Below, one piece after another: positions 18,688 through 30,120 of a stretch of 64,000 bases of DNA. Made by a program: the position numbers and the translations under genes. The stretch spans positions 54,004-118,003 of the forward strand of contig NZ_DKGQ01000042.1 of NCBI RefSeq assembly GCF_002453355.1, written 5' to 3'. How positions within the stretch are numbered: position 1 is the stretch's first letter; every line of letters begins with the position of its first letter. Origin of the DNA: Psychrobacter sp. UBA6766 (GTDB taxonomy: Bacteria; Pseudomonadota; Gammaproteobacteria; Pseudomonadales; Moraxellaceae). Below the pieces are notes generated by a model. It made no database searches, was not told where the DNA came from, and was given only the letters and a program-made list of their open reading frames with translations.

Positions 18688-19572
18688 TTAAGGCTCAATA
18701 GGGCTTTCATCAAGCTCTGGTAAATCTAGTAAAGATAATGGCATACTATCGACTTTATCGCCAAGCTTCCAGTCATATAACTGCTCTACTTCTTGACCAC
18801 CTGCTTTTAAGTTCAGTTTAACCTGCAAAGGTTTAAATCCTACTGGCATCATAAAGCGACCGCGAATACGGGTTATGCCATCGATGGTATAGCTCAATGG
18901 TTCTAACGGCACTTCTACAAAATCATTATCATTAAGTAAAGTCAAGGTAGGTTTTAAGCGCTTAGCTTTACCGTCGCTTGCCAGCATGGCCACATCAAAA
19001 CCATATTCAAAAGCATTTTCAGGTAATGGTTTAATCTTAGCGCCAAGTATTTGTAAAGGCATACCACCTTTCTCACTAAGAAGCTCGGCGTATATTTCAT
19101 TAAGCTGCGACAATTGTCTATTTTCGACCGTCAATTCCTGTTGGTTTTCGCGCAGCTCTTTCAAGTTTGCCAAACTTATTTCTAATTCCTGCTTAGCGGT
19201 AGCCGCTTCATTGGTCGCGATTTTACTGCTAAGACGTAAATCTTTTAACTCTTGCGTCGCTTCTTGGCTAGTAATAACTGCTTGCTTGGCTTCCGTTTGC
19301 ATCGAATAGTAGCCACGCTGATAACCAAGTTTATGACCAAATGTTAGTCCAACCAATGCTGTCACCAATACCGCCACCACAAATAATGCCAATACTAAAG
19401 TAGAAGCTCCTTGCTGTGTACGATTGATACCACGACTACTTATAACTGCGTCATTGTAACGATATTGGAAATAACAGAGATGCGAATCGTGCCCCACATC
19501 ATAGGAAACAGAGTCTTGACACGAAACACGTGCAGGCTGTTGGCAAAGGCGTGGTGCACTCTTCAAACGCAT
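18688..19572 (-). CDS. DUF6776-like membrane-anchored coiled-coil protein
   Basis: A 294-residue protein of unknown function. After about 55 hydrophilic residues there is one membrane segment (STLVLALFVVAVLVTALVGL, about 57-76), then a coiled coil (about 90-165, TAKQELEISLANLKELRENQ), then a compact beta-rich C-terminal domain (LQILGAKIKPLPENAFEYGF, RIRGRFMMPVGFKPLQVKL). This layout and its place directly downstream of argC match the family that follows argC in Pseudomonas, where a bactofilin gene comes next; here clpS follows instead. The first 50 residues are unusual and the start could be later. A role in envelope organisation is conjecture. Confidence 0.7.
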   Translation of the reverse strand: MRLKSAPRLCQQPARVSCQDSVSYDVGHDSHLCYFQYRYNDAVISSRGINRTQQGASTLVLALFVVAVLVTALVGLTFGHKLGYQRGYYSMQTEAKQAVITSQEATQELKDLRLSSKIATNEAATAKQELEISLANLKELRENQQELTVENRQLSQLNEIYAELLSEKGGMPLQILGAKIKPLPENAFEYGFDVAMLASDGKAKRLKPTLTLLNDNDFVEVPLEPLSYTIDGITRIRGRFMMPVGFKPLQVKLNLKAGGQEVEQLYDWKLGDKVDSMPLSLLDLPELDESPIEP

Positions 19573-19675
19573 TTAGACGATATCTCTTAACAATAAAGGC
19601 AGGTTATTATAGCGGAATTTATAATCAATACCTAGCATCGTAAATATGAAGGATTTGTTAATAGCTAGACATCTG

Positions 19676-20743
19676 TTAAGGAACGATAGGAGCGAAGTTT
19701 AAGCCCATTGATTCATCGAAACCAAACATCACATTCATATTTTGAACTGCTTGTCCAGCAGCGCCTTTTACCAAATTGTCTTGAACAACTATTACCGTCA
19801 GCTCAGCACGCTCATTATCCTGATGGATACCAATACGCAGGCGATTACTGGCACGCACACTGCGCGTATCTGGATAAAGCCCCTTTGGCATTACATCGAC
19901 AAATGGCTCTGCCGCATAGCTTTTTTCAAACATTTGCTGCCAATCAATAGCCGTTCCCGCCTCTGTAAGCTCTAAATGAATAGAGCTCAGCATGCCGCGT
20001 ATCATTGGTACAAGATGCGGTAAAAAACGAATACGATGGTCAAACTGACTTTCTAGTAACTGCGCAACGCCCTGCTCAATCTCTGGTAAATGCCGATGTC
20101 CTTCAACGCTATAGGCTTTAAAATTGTCGGTGGTTTCCGCATAATTGAGGGCAAGCTTTGCTTGACGACCTGCGCCCGAAACGCCAGATTTTGCATCAAT
20201 GACGATACGTGATCCAACCAATCTTTCCGCTTGCTGGTTTTGGGCATCAATAATGGGCTTTAAGCCTAAGATAGCGGTGGTTGGATAACAACCAGGGTTG
20301 CCGACGACTGATGCATTAACGAGTTTTTCTCGATTGATTTCAGGTAAACCATAAACAGCTGTTTTTAACAATTCAGGACACGCATGAGCCTGCTGATACC
20401 AGCGCTCAAACTCAGTTAATGATTGCAAGCGAAAATCTGCCGCCAAATCAATGACCTTTACACCTGCTTCAGTTAACGCCTCTGCTTGCTTCATTGCTAC
20501 GCCATGCGGGGTAGCAAAAAATACCACATCACATTTTTGTAAGGTAGCAAGCGTATCATCACCTAAGTCACTAAAAACGATATCTGAGATACCGCGTAAA
20601 CTTGGAAATATCTCATCAGCTCGGGTGCCAGCTTCACTACGTGACGTAAGCAAGTCAATAGACACTTCAGGATGGGCAGATAATAAGCGAATCAGCTCAA
20701 TTCCTGTATAGCCTGTACCGCCGACAATCGCTGCTGAAATCAT
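19676..20743 (-). CDS. argC: N-acetyl-gamma-glutamyl-phosphate reductase
   Basis: A 355-residue NADPH-dependent enzyme of arginine biosynthesis (third step, reducing N-acetylglutamyl phosphate to the semialdehyde). It begins MISAAIVGGTGYTGIELIRL, the NADP-binding motif, and has the active-site Cys in VVGNPGCYPTTAILG, SGVSGAGRQAKL, and the catalytic His in SVEGHRHLPEIEQG. The length is typical of the type 1 family (about 345). AAGGA lies seven bases before the ATG. The gene sits between hemE and the DUF6776-like gene on the same strand; no ARG box was recognised in the 170-bp upstream gap. Confidence 0.97.
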   Translation of the reverse strand: MISAAIVGGTGYTGIELIRLLSAHPEVSIDLLTSRSEAGTRADEIFPSLRGISDIVFSDLGDDTLATLQKCDVVFFATPHGVAMKQAEALTEAGVKVIDLAADFRLQSLTEFERWYQQAHACPELLKTAVYGLPEINREKLVNASVVGNPGCYPTTAILGLKPIIDAQNQQAERLVGSRIVIDAKSGVSGAGRQAKLALNYAETTDNFKAYSVEGHRHLPEIEQGVAQLLESQFDHRIRFLPHLVPMIRGMLSSIHLELTEAGTAIDWQQMFEKSYAAEPFVDVMPKGLYPDTRSVRASNRLRIGIHQDNERAELTVIVVQDNLVKGAAGQAVQNMNVMFGFDESMGLNFAPIVP

Positions 20744-20913
20744 AAGATATCCTTTTTCTTTTGATGCGTAACTATCTAGGTTAGGTAGCGAATCTAGACA
20801 GCTCTAAGGTCTAAAGTTAACATTAAACCTTATTAGCTGCTAAATATTAGCGCTACTACTAGCACTGTTAAACGCTCGCTTTTTTAATGGTTAGCGGTGT
20901 TAAATTTTATAAC

Positions 20914-22050
20914 TTAAATTTTATAGTCATGTACCGCATCGATAAATACTTTGGCATTTTCAGGGTCAACCCACTGGGTAATACCATGACCTAAGTTTGC
21001 CACATAACCGGTTTTTTCGCCACTGGCATAAGCACTGTCTAGCATAGCATTGACTTCAGCACGGATGGTCGCAGGCGAGCCGTACAAAGTCGCGGGGTCT
21101 AAGTTACCCTGAATAGCTTTACTACTTTGTAGTTTTTTATGTTGTTTGGTCAATTGACGCTGACTTTCTGTCAGCACTTGACGGGCACGATTAATAGGCA
21201 TCGTCCAGTCGAGCCCCAAAGCATCGGCCTCACTATCGGCTTGCACATCAAGCCAAATACCGCCGCCTTTGGTAAATAGCACGACGGGTATATCAGGATG
21301 ACGTACTTTTAGTTCAGCGACAATACGCTTATTATAAGCATGCGAGAAATCGACAAATTGACGATGACCCAGTGCTCCGCCCCAGCTATCAAATATTTGT
21401 AAGATTTGTGCACCGGCGACCACTTGCGCATCCAAATAATCGATCACCGCTCTTGCTAGTTTGTCTAATAATTGATGTAAAAAATCAGGATTGCTATATA
21501 AAAACCCTTTGGTATAGCGATAGTCTTTTGAGCTACCGCCCTCAATCATATAGGTTGCCAATGTCCAAGGGCTACCAGAAAAACCAAATAACGGCACTTG
21601 TCCATTCAGCGCTTTACGGATGCTCGTCACCGCACGCATGACATAATCAAGCGAGTCATTCATGTCAAGCACGGGCAATCTGTCTAAATCAGCTTGTGTA
21701 CGAATGGGATGTTTAAACTTCGGACCTTCACCTGTTTCAAAGTACAACCCCAATCCCATGGCATCAGGAATGGTCAAAATATCACTAAATAAGATGGCGG
21801 CGTCTAAGTCGAAACGACGTAAAGGCTGTAAGGTGACCTCGGTCGCACGGGCGGTATCTTTACACAGGCTCATAAAATCACCGGCTTCAGCGCGTGTGGC
21901 TTTATATTCTGGTAAATAACGGCCAGCTTGGCGCATCATCCAAACAGGCGTAGTGTCTATGGGCTCAAAGCGGAGTGCTCGTAGCAATCTATCATTTTTT
22001 AAAGGCGCAAAGTTCTGCTCAAGCGCATTATTACTGTCTGAAGCACTCAT
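20914..22050 (-). CDS. hemE: Uroporphyrinogen decarboxylase
   Basis: A 378-residue TIM-barrel enzyme converting uroporphyrinogen III to coproporphyrinogen III in haem synthesis. The hallmark [18 protein letters not shown] is near the N-terminus, followed by [16 protein letters not shown] and [18 protein letters not shown]; the C-terminal [17 protein letters not shown] contains the conserved His. The ATG at 22050 is chosen because GGAGAG lies about seven bases upstream and the remaining N-terminus ([20 protein letters not shown]) leads into the family start; the frame is open to 22089. It has an extra 20 residues compared with E. coli HemE. Confidence 0.97.
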   Translation of the reverse strand: MSASDSNNALEQNFAPLKNDRLLRALRFEPIDTTPVWMMRQAGRYLPEYKATRAEAGDFMSLCKDTARATEVTLQPLRRFDLDAAILFSDILTIPDAMGLGLYFETGEGPKFKHPIRTQADLDRLPVLDMNDSLDYVMRAVTSIRKALNGQVPLFGFSGSPWTLATYMIEGGSSKDYRYTKGFLYSNPDFLHQLLDKLARAVIDYLDAQVVAGAQILQIFDSWGGALGHRQFVDFSHAYNKRIVAELKVRHPDIPVVLFTKGGGIWLDVQADSEADALGLDWTMPINRARQVLTESQRQLTKQHKKLQSSKAIQGNLDPATLYGSPATIRAEVNAMLDSAYASGEKTGYVANLGHGITQWVDPENAKVFIDAVHDYKI

Positions 22051-22289
22051 GTACAACTCTCCAAAACGGCCCCGTATTAAATAAAACAACAGAGCTAGAT
22101 AAAATAAGTAAAAGAAAAGAATAATAAATGCTTATCACACATAGATAGCGGCCTTTAAGTCTGAAAAACGCTATCGTTTTTTGATATTTGCTTTTCCGTT
22201 TTAAATACCACTTACTATTAAGCTTTGAAAACACCGACTAGAGCGTGACCGCCATTCAATTGATGGCCATCTAGACAGGCTAAAAATGG

Positions 22290-23462
22290 CTATGCTGTCA
22301 ATGCCAAATTGTCTCGATGTACCATGACCACGCGCTCTTCCTTGTTGCCAAGGATTCTATCAAACTGCTCAGTACGTTCACGAGCCACACGGCAAGCGTC
22401 ACGCGATGAGAAGTTCACTTGACCAACTGCGATACGCTCGCCCGTATCTTGATGCACAATCTCAACCACGTCGCCTTCATCGAAATCGCCGCGGACTTCT
22501 ACAACACCGACTGGTAATAAGCTTTTGTGATGCTCAACGACCGCTTTTGCAGCGCCCGCATCGACAATTAAAGTACCAGACATTCGTAAATGCGCCGCTA
22601 ACCATTGTTTACGCGCAATGATTTTATCTTCATCATTTGTAGTCAATAGCGTACCGACGGCTTCACCAGATACCACACGAGTAATCACATCGTCGATAGC
22701 ACCGCTGACGATAACCGTCGGACAACCACCCATAGCAGCAAGGCGACCGGCACGGATTTTGGTTAGCATACCGCCGCGACCAAGTTTGCCGCCATCGCCA
22801 GCAATATCAAATAAATAATCCGCCATCGCTCGCTCTTGGCGAATCATTTTGGCATTCGGATTGTTGCGAGGATTGTCAGTAAAGACACCTTCTTGATCGG
22901 TCAGGATAATGTATAAATCAGCATTAACCATCGCCGCGGCCATTGCGCCTAAAGTGTCATTATCGCCGAATTTGATCTCGTCAATGGTAATGGTATCATT
23001 TTCATTAATCACTGGCAGCACGCGCCACTCTAACAATTGCGTCAGCGCCCCCGTCGTGTTCAAATAGCGACTACGGCTAGACAAATCATCATGGGTTAGT
23101 AGCAGCTGCGAGCTTTGAATACCATGCTGAATCAATGCTGACCACCAAGTTTCAATCAAGCCCATCTGACCGATGGACGCACAGGCTTGTAGCGCCGCTA
23201 ATTTTCTTGGACGCTCGTCAAGATTCATACGTACCACGCCTTCAGCAACCGCACCTGATGACACTAATAATACTTCCACGCCTTGCTTATGCAGTTTTGC
23301 AATCTGCTTTGCCCATTCATAAATGGCAGTTCGATCAAGCCCTCGTCCATTATTGGTTAATAGTGATGAGCCAATCTTGACAATAACGCGCCGAATATCA
23401 AAGTTGCGAGCTTGCTTAACAAACCTTGCTTCTTCTGTCGTGTTCTCTATGTCAACTGCCAT
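22290..23462 (-). CDS. proB: Glutamate 5-kinase
   Basis: A 390-residue enzyme making glutamyl 5-phosphate, the first step of proline synthesis and the point of feedback inhibition by proline. The amino-acid-kinase domain starts RRVIVKIGSSLLTNNGRGLD and includes VLLVSSGAVAEG, INENDTITIDEIKFGDND and GRGGMLTKIRAGRLAA; a C-terminal PUA domain (about 300-375) is present (GTLIVDAGAAKAVVEHHKSL). The length is near that of two-domain ProB proteins. It follows obg after a 125-bp gap in the same direction, the arrangement known from pseudomonads and neisserias. Confidence 0.97.
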   Translation of the reverse strand: MAVDIENTTEEARFVKQARNFDIRRVIVKIGSSLLTNNGRGLDRTAIYEWAKQIAKLHKQGVEVLLVSSGAVAEGVVRMNLDERPRKLAALQACASIGQMGLIETWWSALIQHGIQSSQLLLTHDDLSSRSRYLNTTGALTQLLEWRVLPVINENDTITIDEIKFGDNDTLGAMAAAMVNADLYIILTDQEGVFTDNPRNNPNAKMIRQERAMADYLFDIAGDGGKLGRGGMLTKIRAGRLAAMGGCPTVIVSGAIDDVITRVVSGEAVGTLLTTNDEDKIIARKQWLAAHLRMSGTLIVDAGAAKAVVEHHKSLLPVGVVEVRGDFDEGDVVEIVHQDTGERIAVGQVNFSSRDACRVARERTEQFDRILGNKEERVVMVHRDNLALTA

Positions 23463-23587
23463 ATAAACTCCTGTTGCTAGGGTAAATGAATTACGTGGAT
23501 TATATTAAAACTGTACGCCTACCTATGTAAAAACGAAAAATAAACGCTTGTTGATTTAACCTTAGACCTATTTAACCTTAGCGATAC

Positions 23588-25148
<1,561 letters not shown>

Positions 25149-26594
25149 TTACGCTGGGATTTGCGTATAGCTGATGCCAGCCATTTGCGTTGCCAAGCGT
25201 AATACCTGAGTGCTATAGCCGACTTCATTGTCATACCAAATGTAAACGATAGCATGATTTTCTGTCAAAATCGTCGCTTGGGCATCAACAATACCGACAT
25301 GCGTATCACCGACAAAGTCAGTCGATACCGCTTCAGTAGAATCCGTATAAGCAATTTGTGTCTGCCACTGACTGCTATTAGATACTTTACGCATAAATTC
25401 ATTTAACGCATCAGCACTAGTAGGTGCTGTTTTAAGGTTTAAGTTTAAAATCGCTAAGCTGACGTTTGGCGTTGGTACACGAATAGCATTACCCGTTAAT
25501 TTACCGCCAAGCTCTGGTAGTGCTTTACCAACTGCTTTTGCCGCGCCGGTACTGGTGATAACCATGTTCAATACCGCACTGCGACCGCGGCGATCGGATT
25601 TATGATAGTTATCAATTAAGTTTTGATCGTTAGTGAACGAGTGAATGGTTTCAACGTGACCGTTTTCAATACCGTACTCATCATTCAATACTTTTAGCGT
25701 TGGCGTGATTGCGTTAGTGGTGCAACTTGCTGCACTGACGATGCTGTCATCACCAACCGTATCGTTATTTACGCCATAAACGACATTTTTAATATCGCCA
25801 CCAGCAGGAGCCGTTAGCAATACTTTTTTCACACCAGTCGATTGCAAGTGCTTGCCAAGACCGGCTTCATCCTTCCAAATACCTGTGTTATCAATCACTA
25901 ACGCATCATTGATACCATAAGCAGTATAATCAATTTCACTTGGGTCTTTGGCATAGATAACCTGCACAAAGCGGCCATTGATAATCAAACCGTTATTTTC
26001 ATTATCAACAACCACCCCGCCAGCGAAGCCACCATGGATTGAGTCACGCTCAAGCAATGAGGCACGCTTAGCCAAATCACCTGCTGCTGCTGGACGGACA
26101 ACAATGGCTTTTAGTTGTAAGCCTTTGGCACTTGACGCTTGTGACAACAATAAACGCGTCAAAATACGGCCAATACGACCAAAGCCATATAGAACGACGT
26201 CAGACGCGCCATTAGCCGCATCATTACTATTGTTAATAGATTGCAAAGCCGTTTGCAAATCATTGTCATTAGCAATCAGCTGACCTACATCGATTCGCGC
26301 TGTTTGGATGTTTTTATTTTCTGCAAGCGTCTTAACCATCGCCAATGTATCCGCGATGTCGATAGATTTAGCCTCTTTATCACGTAGTGCTACTTTTTGA
26401 TGCAAAGCCAATATTTGACCGACAGACGTCGTATTTAGCGCATCGCCAAACAAAGTCACTTGCACATCTTGCTCATTATAAAGCTTATTTAATAGCCCCA
26501 TGAGCTCAATGGCTTGTTGCTCTTGTTGGTTATAATTGCTCAAGTGGTCTTGATGTAATTGGCGTAAGGTATCAGCGTTGCTCACGAGAAACAT
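25149..26594 (-). CDS. gap: Glyceraldehyde-3-phosphate dehydrogenase, long type
   Basis: A 481-residue dehydrogenase. The catalytic core resembles ordinary GAPDH: NAD-binding VVLYGFGRIGRILTRLLLS from about residue 132, active-site Cys in IVSAASCTTNAITPTL near 288, GRSAVLNMVITSTGAAKAVG, and the C-terminal VYIWYDNEVGYSTQVLRL. It differs by an N-terminal extension of about 125 residues, mostly helical (LRQLHQDHLSNYNQQEQQAI), typical of the long GAPDH class known from Pseudomonas and marine Gammaproteobacteria. Whether it works in glycolysis or gluconeogenesis is not visible. It stands alone between long gaps and so probably has its own promoter. Confidence 0.92.
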   Translation of the reverse strand: MFLVSNADTLRQLHQDHLSNYNQQEQQAIELMGLLNKLYNEQDVQVTLFGDALNTTSVGQILALHQKVALRDKEAKSIDIADTLAMVKTLAENKNIQTARIDVGQLIANDNDLQTALQSINNSNDAANGASDVVLYGFGRIGRILTRLLLSQASSAKGLQLKAIVVRPAAAGDLAKRASLLERDSIHGGFAGGVVVDNENNGLIINGRFVQVIYAKDPSEIDYTAYGINDALVIDNTGIWKDEAGLGKHLQSTGVKKVLLTAPAGGDIKNVVYGVNNDTVGDDSIVSAASCTTNAITPTLKVLNDEYGIENGHVETIHSFTNDQNLIDNYHKSDRRGRSAVLNMVITSTGAAKAVGKALPELGGKLTGNAIRVPTPNVSLAILNLNLKTAPTSADALNEFMRKVSNSSQWQTQIAYTDSTEAVSTDFVGDTHVGIVDAQATILTENHAIVYIWYDNEVGYSTQVLRLATQMAGISYTQIPA

Positions 26595-26936
26595 CCTTCT
26601 GGTCAGTAATTAGGTAATCAGTAAAGTAGAAAGAAATATGAATAGATAGGTCATCATTAATTTAGGTAATGATCTTAAAACGATAATGCTCGACGCTTAC
26701 TACAATGATTATCCTCACAGTTTTTATCGTCGTAGTGTTTAGATGAGGGAGATTTTAGCCTAAAACGCCCTATTTTGCTAGTGATAACCGAATTTGTCAA
26801 ACTTATAGCGTTTTTTACGATTTTATCATTTGCTTAATAAAAATAAAGTCAACCTATGCAGCTAACCCATTTTTAATTGACTAAAACCTCTCCCAAAATA
26901 TGACGAATATAAAACATTTATATGGCTACGACGTCT
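26595..26936 (-). other. gap upstream region, no gene seen
   Basis: A 342-bp AT-rich gap between gap and the lipocalin gene stop. It must hold the gap promoter. I see no open frame, clear terminator or repeat. Confidence 0.35.
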
Positions 26937-28217
26937 TTATGGAACCAGCTTCACCGTTTGATTACTTTGCGGGGTGAGCTTAAACTCTTTTAAATCATAG
27001 CCCTGATTTTGCGCAATCTGACGATATTTCGCATAAGTTTTTTGGCTTACATTTGGTGAGCGAGCCAGCAGCCATAAATAGTCTTTATCCGGCGTGCCTA
27101 CCAATGCTGTTTTGTAGTCGGCATCACGGGCAAGCACCCAATAATCAGCACGGCCGACGGGCACCCAACGAATCCACGACGGTAAAAAAGTAACCTTTAA
27201 CTTACTGCCAGTGCCATCTGCTGGTTTGGCTAAACCTTCAGCCGTAATTGCTGAACCGTCTTGCGCTTTGCATTGATTGATCACTTTTATGCCTGAGCCG
27301 TCGGTTTTTTCAATATAAGTTGCCGTCACATCACTGGCACAATTACGCTGAAAATACATCGGTAAACGCCCTATTTCATACCAAGTGCCCGCGTATTTTT
27401 TTAGATCAACGCTATCGACTGTGGTTGGGGTTTTGGCAGACTTATGAATAATAGCGCTCGGTTTAATAGATAAAGTCTCGGTGGTGGTTTTATCCGTGGT
27501 CGCATTAGCGGTCACGTCAACTTTAGCCGCTGCATCAATAGGTGGCGTTGCCGCATACGCTGAAAACGCCGCCAGCGGTATAATAATTGCCAAGGCAATA
27601 CCTGTATGCTTGATGAGACCATTCATGAATACACGCTCTGGTATCTTTGTTAGACCTGTATCTTCAGCCTCACTTGCTTCAGAGGTGATAGGGCTATCAG
27701 ACTTATTCTTTTTTAATGGCCTTTTAACTGCGCCATCTGCTGCTACATCAACGCTTATATCCGTCGTCTTTTGCACTTTTTGATAATGATGGGCTTTTTT
27801 GTATCCACTGCTACTTTGTGAACTGCTACTTTGTGAATCGTTGCTTTGTAATTTTTGAGCGCTTTGTGCGTCTTCTTTATTGTTATTATTGCTTTTCTGA
27901 ATCACTGCAGACTCTGGCGCCGTAGGAATGCTTTTCTTAATGTTTTTATAGCCAAATTCGTTGTTTATTGCCGATTTAACTGGCGCCAAATTATTTACTG
28001 ACACGATATCAGAGCTGTCACTATGATAGCTGGCATCGTTACTGGCATTACTTGTTTGCGAACCATTCTTTGTATTGAGATAACCTTTATTTAAATAGTC
28101 TTTATCAAGATAATGCTGACTTGGCTGGCTAGTCTGCTTTGATTGAGAACCAGCTGCCTGAGAATCAGGCCATGCTGACTTAGGTAACTTATTGGTTTTC
28201 ATAGGAGTACCATTCAT
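26937..28217 (-). CDS. Blc-type lipocalin with long N-terminal extension
   Basis: A 426-residue frame. The C-terminal 160 residues are a bacterial lipocalin: KKYAGTWYEIGRLPMYFQ (the G-x-W motif), NCASDVTATYIEK, LKVTFLPSWIRW and the YWLLARSPN-type strand region. E. coli Blc is an outer-membrane lipoprotein that binds lysophospholipids; this copy has no lipobox. Residues 198-225 (MNGLIKHTGIALAIIIPLAA followed by FSAYAATPP) look exactly like a signal peptide with an A-Y-A cleavage site, but lie behind 197 residues rich in Ser, Asn, Gln and Lys. Either translation begins at 27626, giving a secreted lipocalin, or the extension is a cytoplasmic domain of a membrane-anchored form. No start has a convincing ribosome-binding site. 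Confidence 0.85.
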   Translation of the reverse strand: MNGTPMKTNKLPKSAWPDSQAAGSQSKQTSQPSQHYLDKDYLNKGYLNTKNGSQTSNASNDASYHSDSSDIVSVNNLAPVKSAINNEFGYKNIKKSIPTAPESAVIQKSNNNNKEDAQSAQKLQSNDSQSSSSQSSSGYKKAHHYQKVQKTTDISVDVAADGAVKRPLKKNKSDSPITSEASEAEDTGLTKIPERVFMNGLIKHTGIALAIIIPLAAFSAYAATPPIDAAAKVDVTANATTDKTTTETLSIKPSAIIHKSAKTPTTVDSVDLKKYAGTWYEIGRLPMYFQRNCASDVTATYIEKTDGSGIKVINQCKAQDGSAITAEGLAKPADGTGSKLKVTFLPSWIRWVPVGRADYWVLARDADYKTALVGTPDKDYLWLLARSPNVSQKTYAKYRQIAQNQGYDLKEFKLTPQSNQTVKLVP

Positions 28218-28739
28218 TAATAGTGATAGTTAAAAATTCTTCATATATCAAATTTTATATTGATTAACTAAGTATGAAATAATTCTCAATAATCACTTTA
28301 GATATAAAAGAGGAATGACTGAAAATTAAATACTGTTATAACCTATATTTACTATACCTTCTAAGCGGCGCTGCGATGAATAAAATAACGATAGATAAGA
28401 AGTGTTTAGATAGATGAATTTCTGATAAACCGCTCTTAACAAGTTGATTCAGCGCCCTTTGATAATTTGAAGATTTATATTAATGGCAAAGCTGTGCTAA
28501 AAACAGTGTAGCAATGTAGGAAAACGCAACGGTTTGTAAGTAATTCTGTATTTGTGGCATACAATAAATACATAGTTACGGAGTGTAAAAACAGATTTAA
28601 AATCAGTGATTTGTCATCATTTAAACCATACCTGTAGCTAGCTTTGCATCTGGTTTTGGCTTTGTCCTTTTACCTAATTTTCTGGTTTAATGTTGGTTTT
28701 TAAAACGCCTCTATAATAATGAAAAAATCACCTTAAATA
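28218..28739. other. Intergenic region, no gene seen
   Basis: A 522-bp AT-rich gap between the lipocalin start and the Nudix-ThiE stop. No protein-like frame, no clear terminator. A TGAGAATTATTTCAT stretch on the minus strand in front of the lipocalin resembles a Fur box only weakly and was not called. Confidence 0.4.
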
Positions 28740-29894
28740 CTACTGAAAAAACTGACGAATCCCAGCAACTGCCACGCCGCCATAATGCTCCGCTTGCTTA
28801 CTCATCTCTGGTGATAAACCACCTAAACCAATCACTGGCATATCTGCTAACGCCGCTAACTCTGCCCAAGTCTGCCAACCAAGCGGAGCCGTTTCAGGAT
28901 GGCTCTGAGTGGCTAAAACTGGCGACAAGAAAATACCGATGACGGGTGATAATTGCTGTTGTAAACGCGCGCGTGCTAACTTGTTAGCCGCGTAAATACT
29001 TTCAGCATCGTGGCAACTGACGATTAGCGGATAACCTATAGAATAGTTTGAAGAGGTGCCGCATTGAGAGACGCTATTTTTATAATCAACATTATTATTA
29101 ATATCACTCGACCAGCGCATAAGCTGCGTCTGGGTTAAATGCTCTGCTACAATTTGGCAGTTTACGACTTCTTTACGTGCTGGGTTGCTTTCAAATTCAG
29201 CAGGCACAATCGCCTGAATATCAGGACGCGAGTTCAGCAACTGCTTGACTGCTTTATTTGAATCTATGGCTTTTAGTCGGACATAAACCCACGCGCCATG
29301 CGCTAAATGCGCTTCTTGATATTGTAACCACGCTGCTGCTGGATGAGCTGCCTCACTAAAATGAGCTAACGGATAGGTAATGGTTATCTGTTGCGGTAAG
29401 CGCAGCCACTCAAGAATGGTCTTATTAGCAGCTGGTAACTCGAAATCTCCCGCTAGTAGCCTCGGCTTATCCACCCATGTTAGCGTCTGCCCTTCTAAAC
29501 CTTGCTCACAATCTTTATGCTGCTCATACTGCTTTGCTGTCAACGCCACCTTATAAACCTGCAAGCAAACTTGCTTATCACCATAGTCGTGATGTAACCG
29601 ACCAAGCTTCACGGCGCTATTACTAGCAATAACAATACCTGTCTCTTCAGCGACTTCACGTATCAGTGCTTGCTTAGCCGTTTCATTGACATCTATCTTG
29701 CCGCCTACAAACTCGTAACGATTGCCTTGATGTTGAAAGGCATCTCTAAACCCCAGCAAATACTGATCCTGATAATAAATGACCGCTACCGCTACATTAA
29801 CGACGGTCACTGGTCTATTCGTGCTTGCCTTGTTTGTGCCTGCCTCGTTTATATCTGATGAGTTGTTAATCAAAGTGTTTGAATGACTGATCAT
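28740..29894 (-). CDS. mutT: Nudix hydrolase (MutT-like) fused to a thiamine-phosphate-synthase-like domain
   Basis: A 384-residue two-domain protein. The N-terminal half is a MutT-type Nudix hydrolase, expected to remove 8-oxo-dGTP: the Nudix box is intact as GGKIDVNETAKQALIREVAE followed by ETGI, matching G-x5-E-x7-R-E-x2-E-E-x-G. The C-terminal half resembles ThiE/TenI (IVSCHDAESIYAANKLAR, FLSPVLATQSH, MPVIGLGGLSPEM), an arrangement known in pseudomonads; its reaction is unproven. The ATG at 29894 is preferred because AAAGGA precedes it by seven bases; the frame continues upstream to 30092, but those residues are hydrophobic, AT-driven and cross a Fur box. Divergent from hemP. Confidence 0.9.
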   Translation of the reverse strand: MISHSNTLINNSSDINEAGTNKASTNRPVTVVNVAVAVIYYQDQYLLGFRDAFQHQGNRYEFVGGKIDVNETAKQALIREVAEETGIVIASNSAVKLGRLHHDYGDKQVCLQVYKVALTAKQYEQHKDCEQGLEGQTLTWVDKPRLLAGDFELPAANKTILEWLRLPQQITITYPLAHFSEAAHPAAAWLQYQEAHLAHGAWVYVRLKAIDSNKAVKQLLNSRPDIQAIVPAEFESNPARKEVVNCQIVAEHLTQTQLMRWSSDINNNVDYKNSVSQCGTSSNYSIGYPLIVSCHDAESIYAANKLARARLQQQLSPVIGIFLSPVLATQSHPETAPLGWQTWAELAALADMPVIGLGGLSPEMSKQAEHYGGVAVAGIRQFFQ

Positions 29895-30046
29895 CCGAGT
29901 GTCCTTTATTAAAAGTAAAAGGTTGCTGTTTTGGGTTATAAATTGGGCTATAACTTTTGCCGCCTTTATAAATAAGGCGTTATATAAGTTTACATAATAG
30001 TTGCAATTTATTTTACAAATTGGCTTGCAAAAGCCTTCAATGTAAA

Positions 30047-30061
30047 TGATAATTATTATCG
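30047..30061. promoter_or_regulatory. Fur box between mutT and hemP
   Basis: TGATAATTATTATCG matches the 7-1-7 Fur consensus TGATAATNATTATCA at every fixed position except the last. It lies 60 bp before the hemP start and about 150 bp before the mutT start. Iron-repressed hemP is well known in other bacteria; control of mutT is only possible. Confidence 0.85.
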
Positions 30062-30120
30062 TTAATAACTTATTTATATCACTGTTTTGCACTCAACTAT
30101 TTTATCAAAAGGAATTTACT

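Noticed and set aside
28218..28320. A possible second Fur box (TGAGAATTATTTCAT) before the lipocalin gene
   Set aside because: Only about 9 of 14 fixed positions match and the right half is out of register; AT-rich sequence gives such hits by chance.
29895..30092. N-terminal extension of the Nudix-ThiE frame
   Set aside because: The 66 extra residues are Ile/Tyr/Asn-rich translation of AT-rich promoter sequence crossing the Fur box; AAAGGA supports ATG 29894.
30046..30120. Longer hemP reading frame starting at 30046
   Set aside because: It would begin within the Fur box, has no ribosome-binding site, and the extra residues do not match the HemP family; ATG 30121 has a good AAAAGGA.
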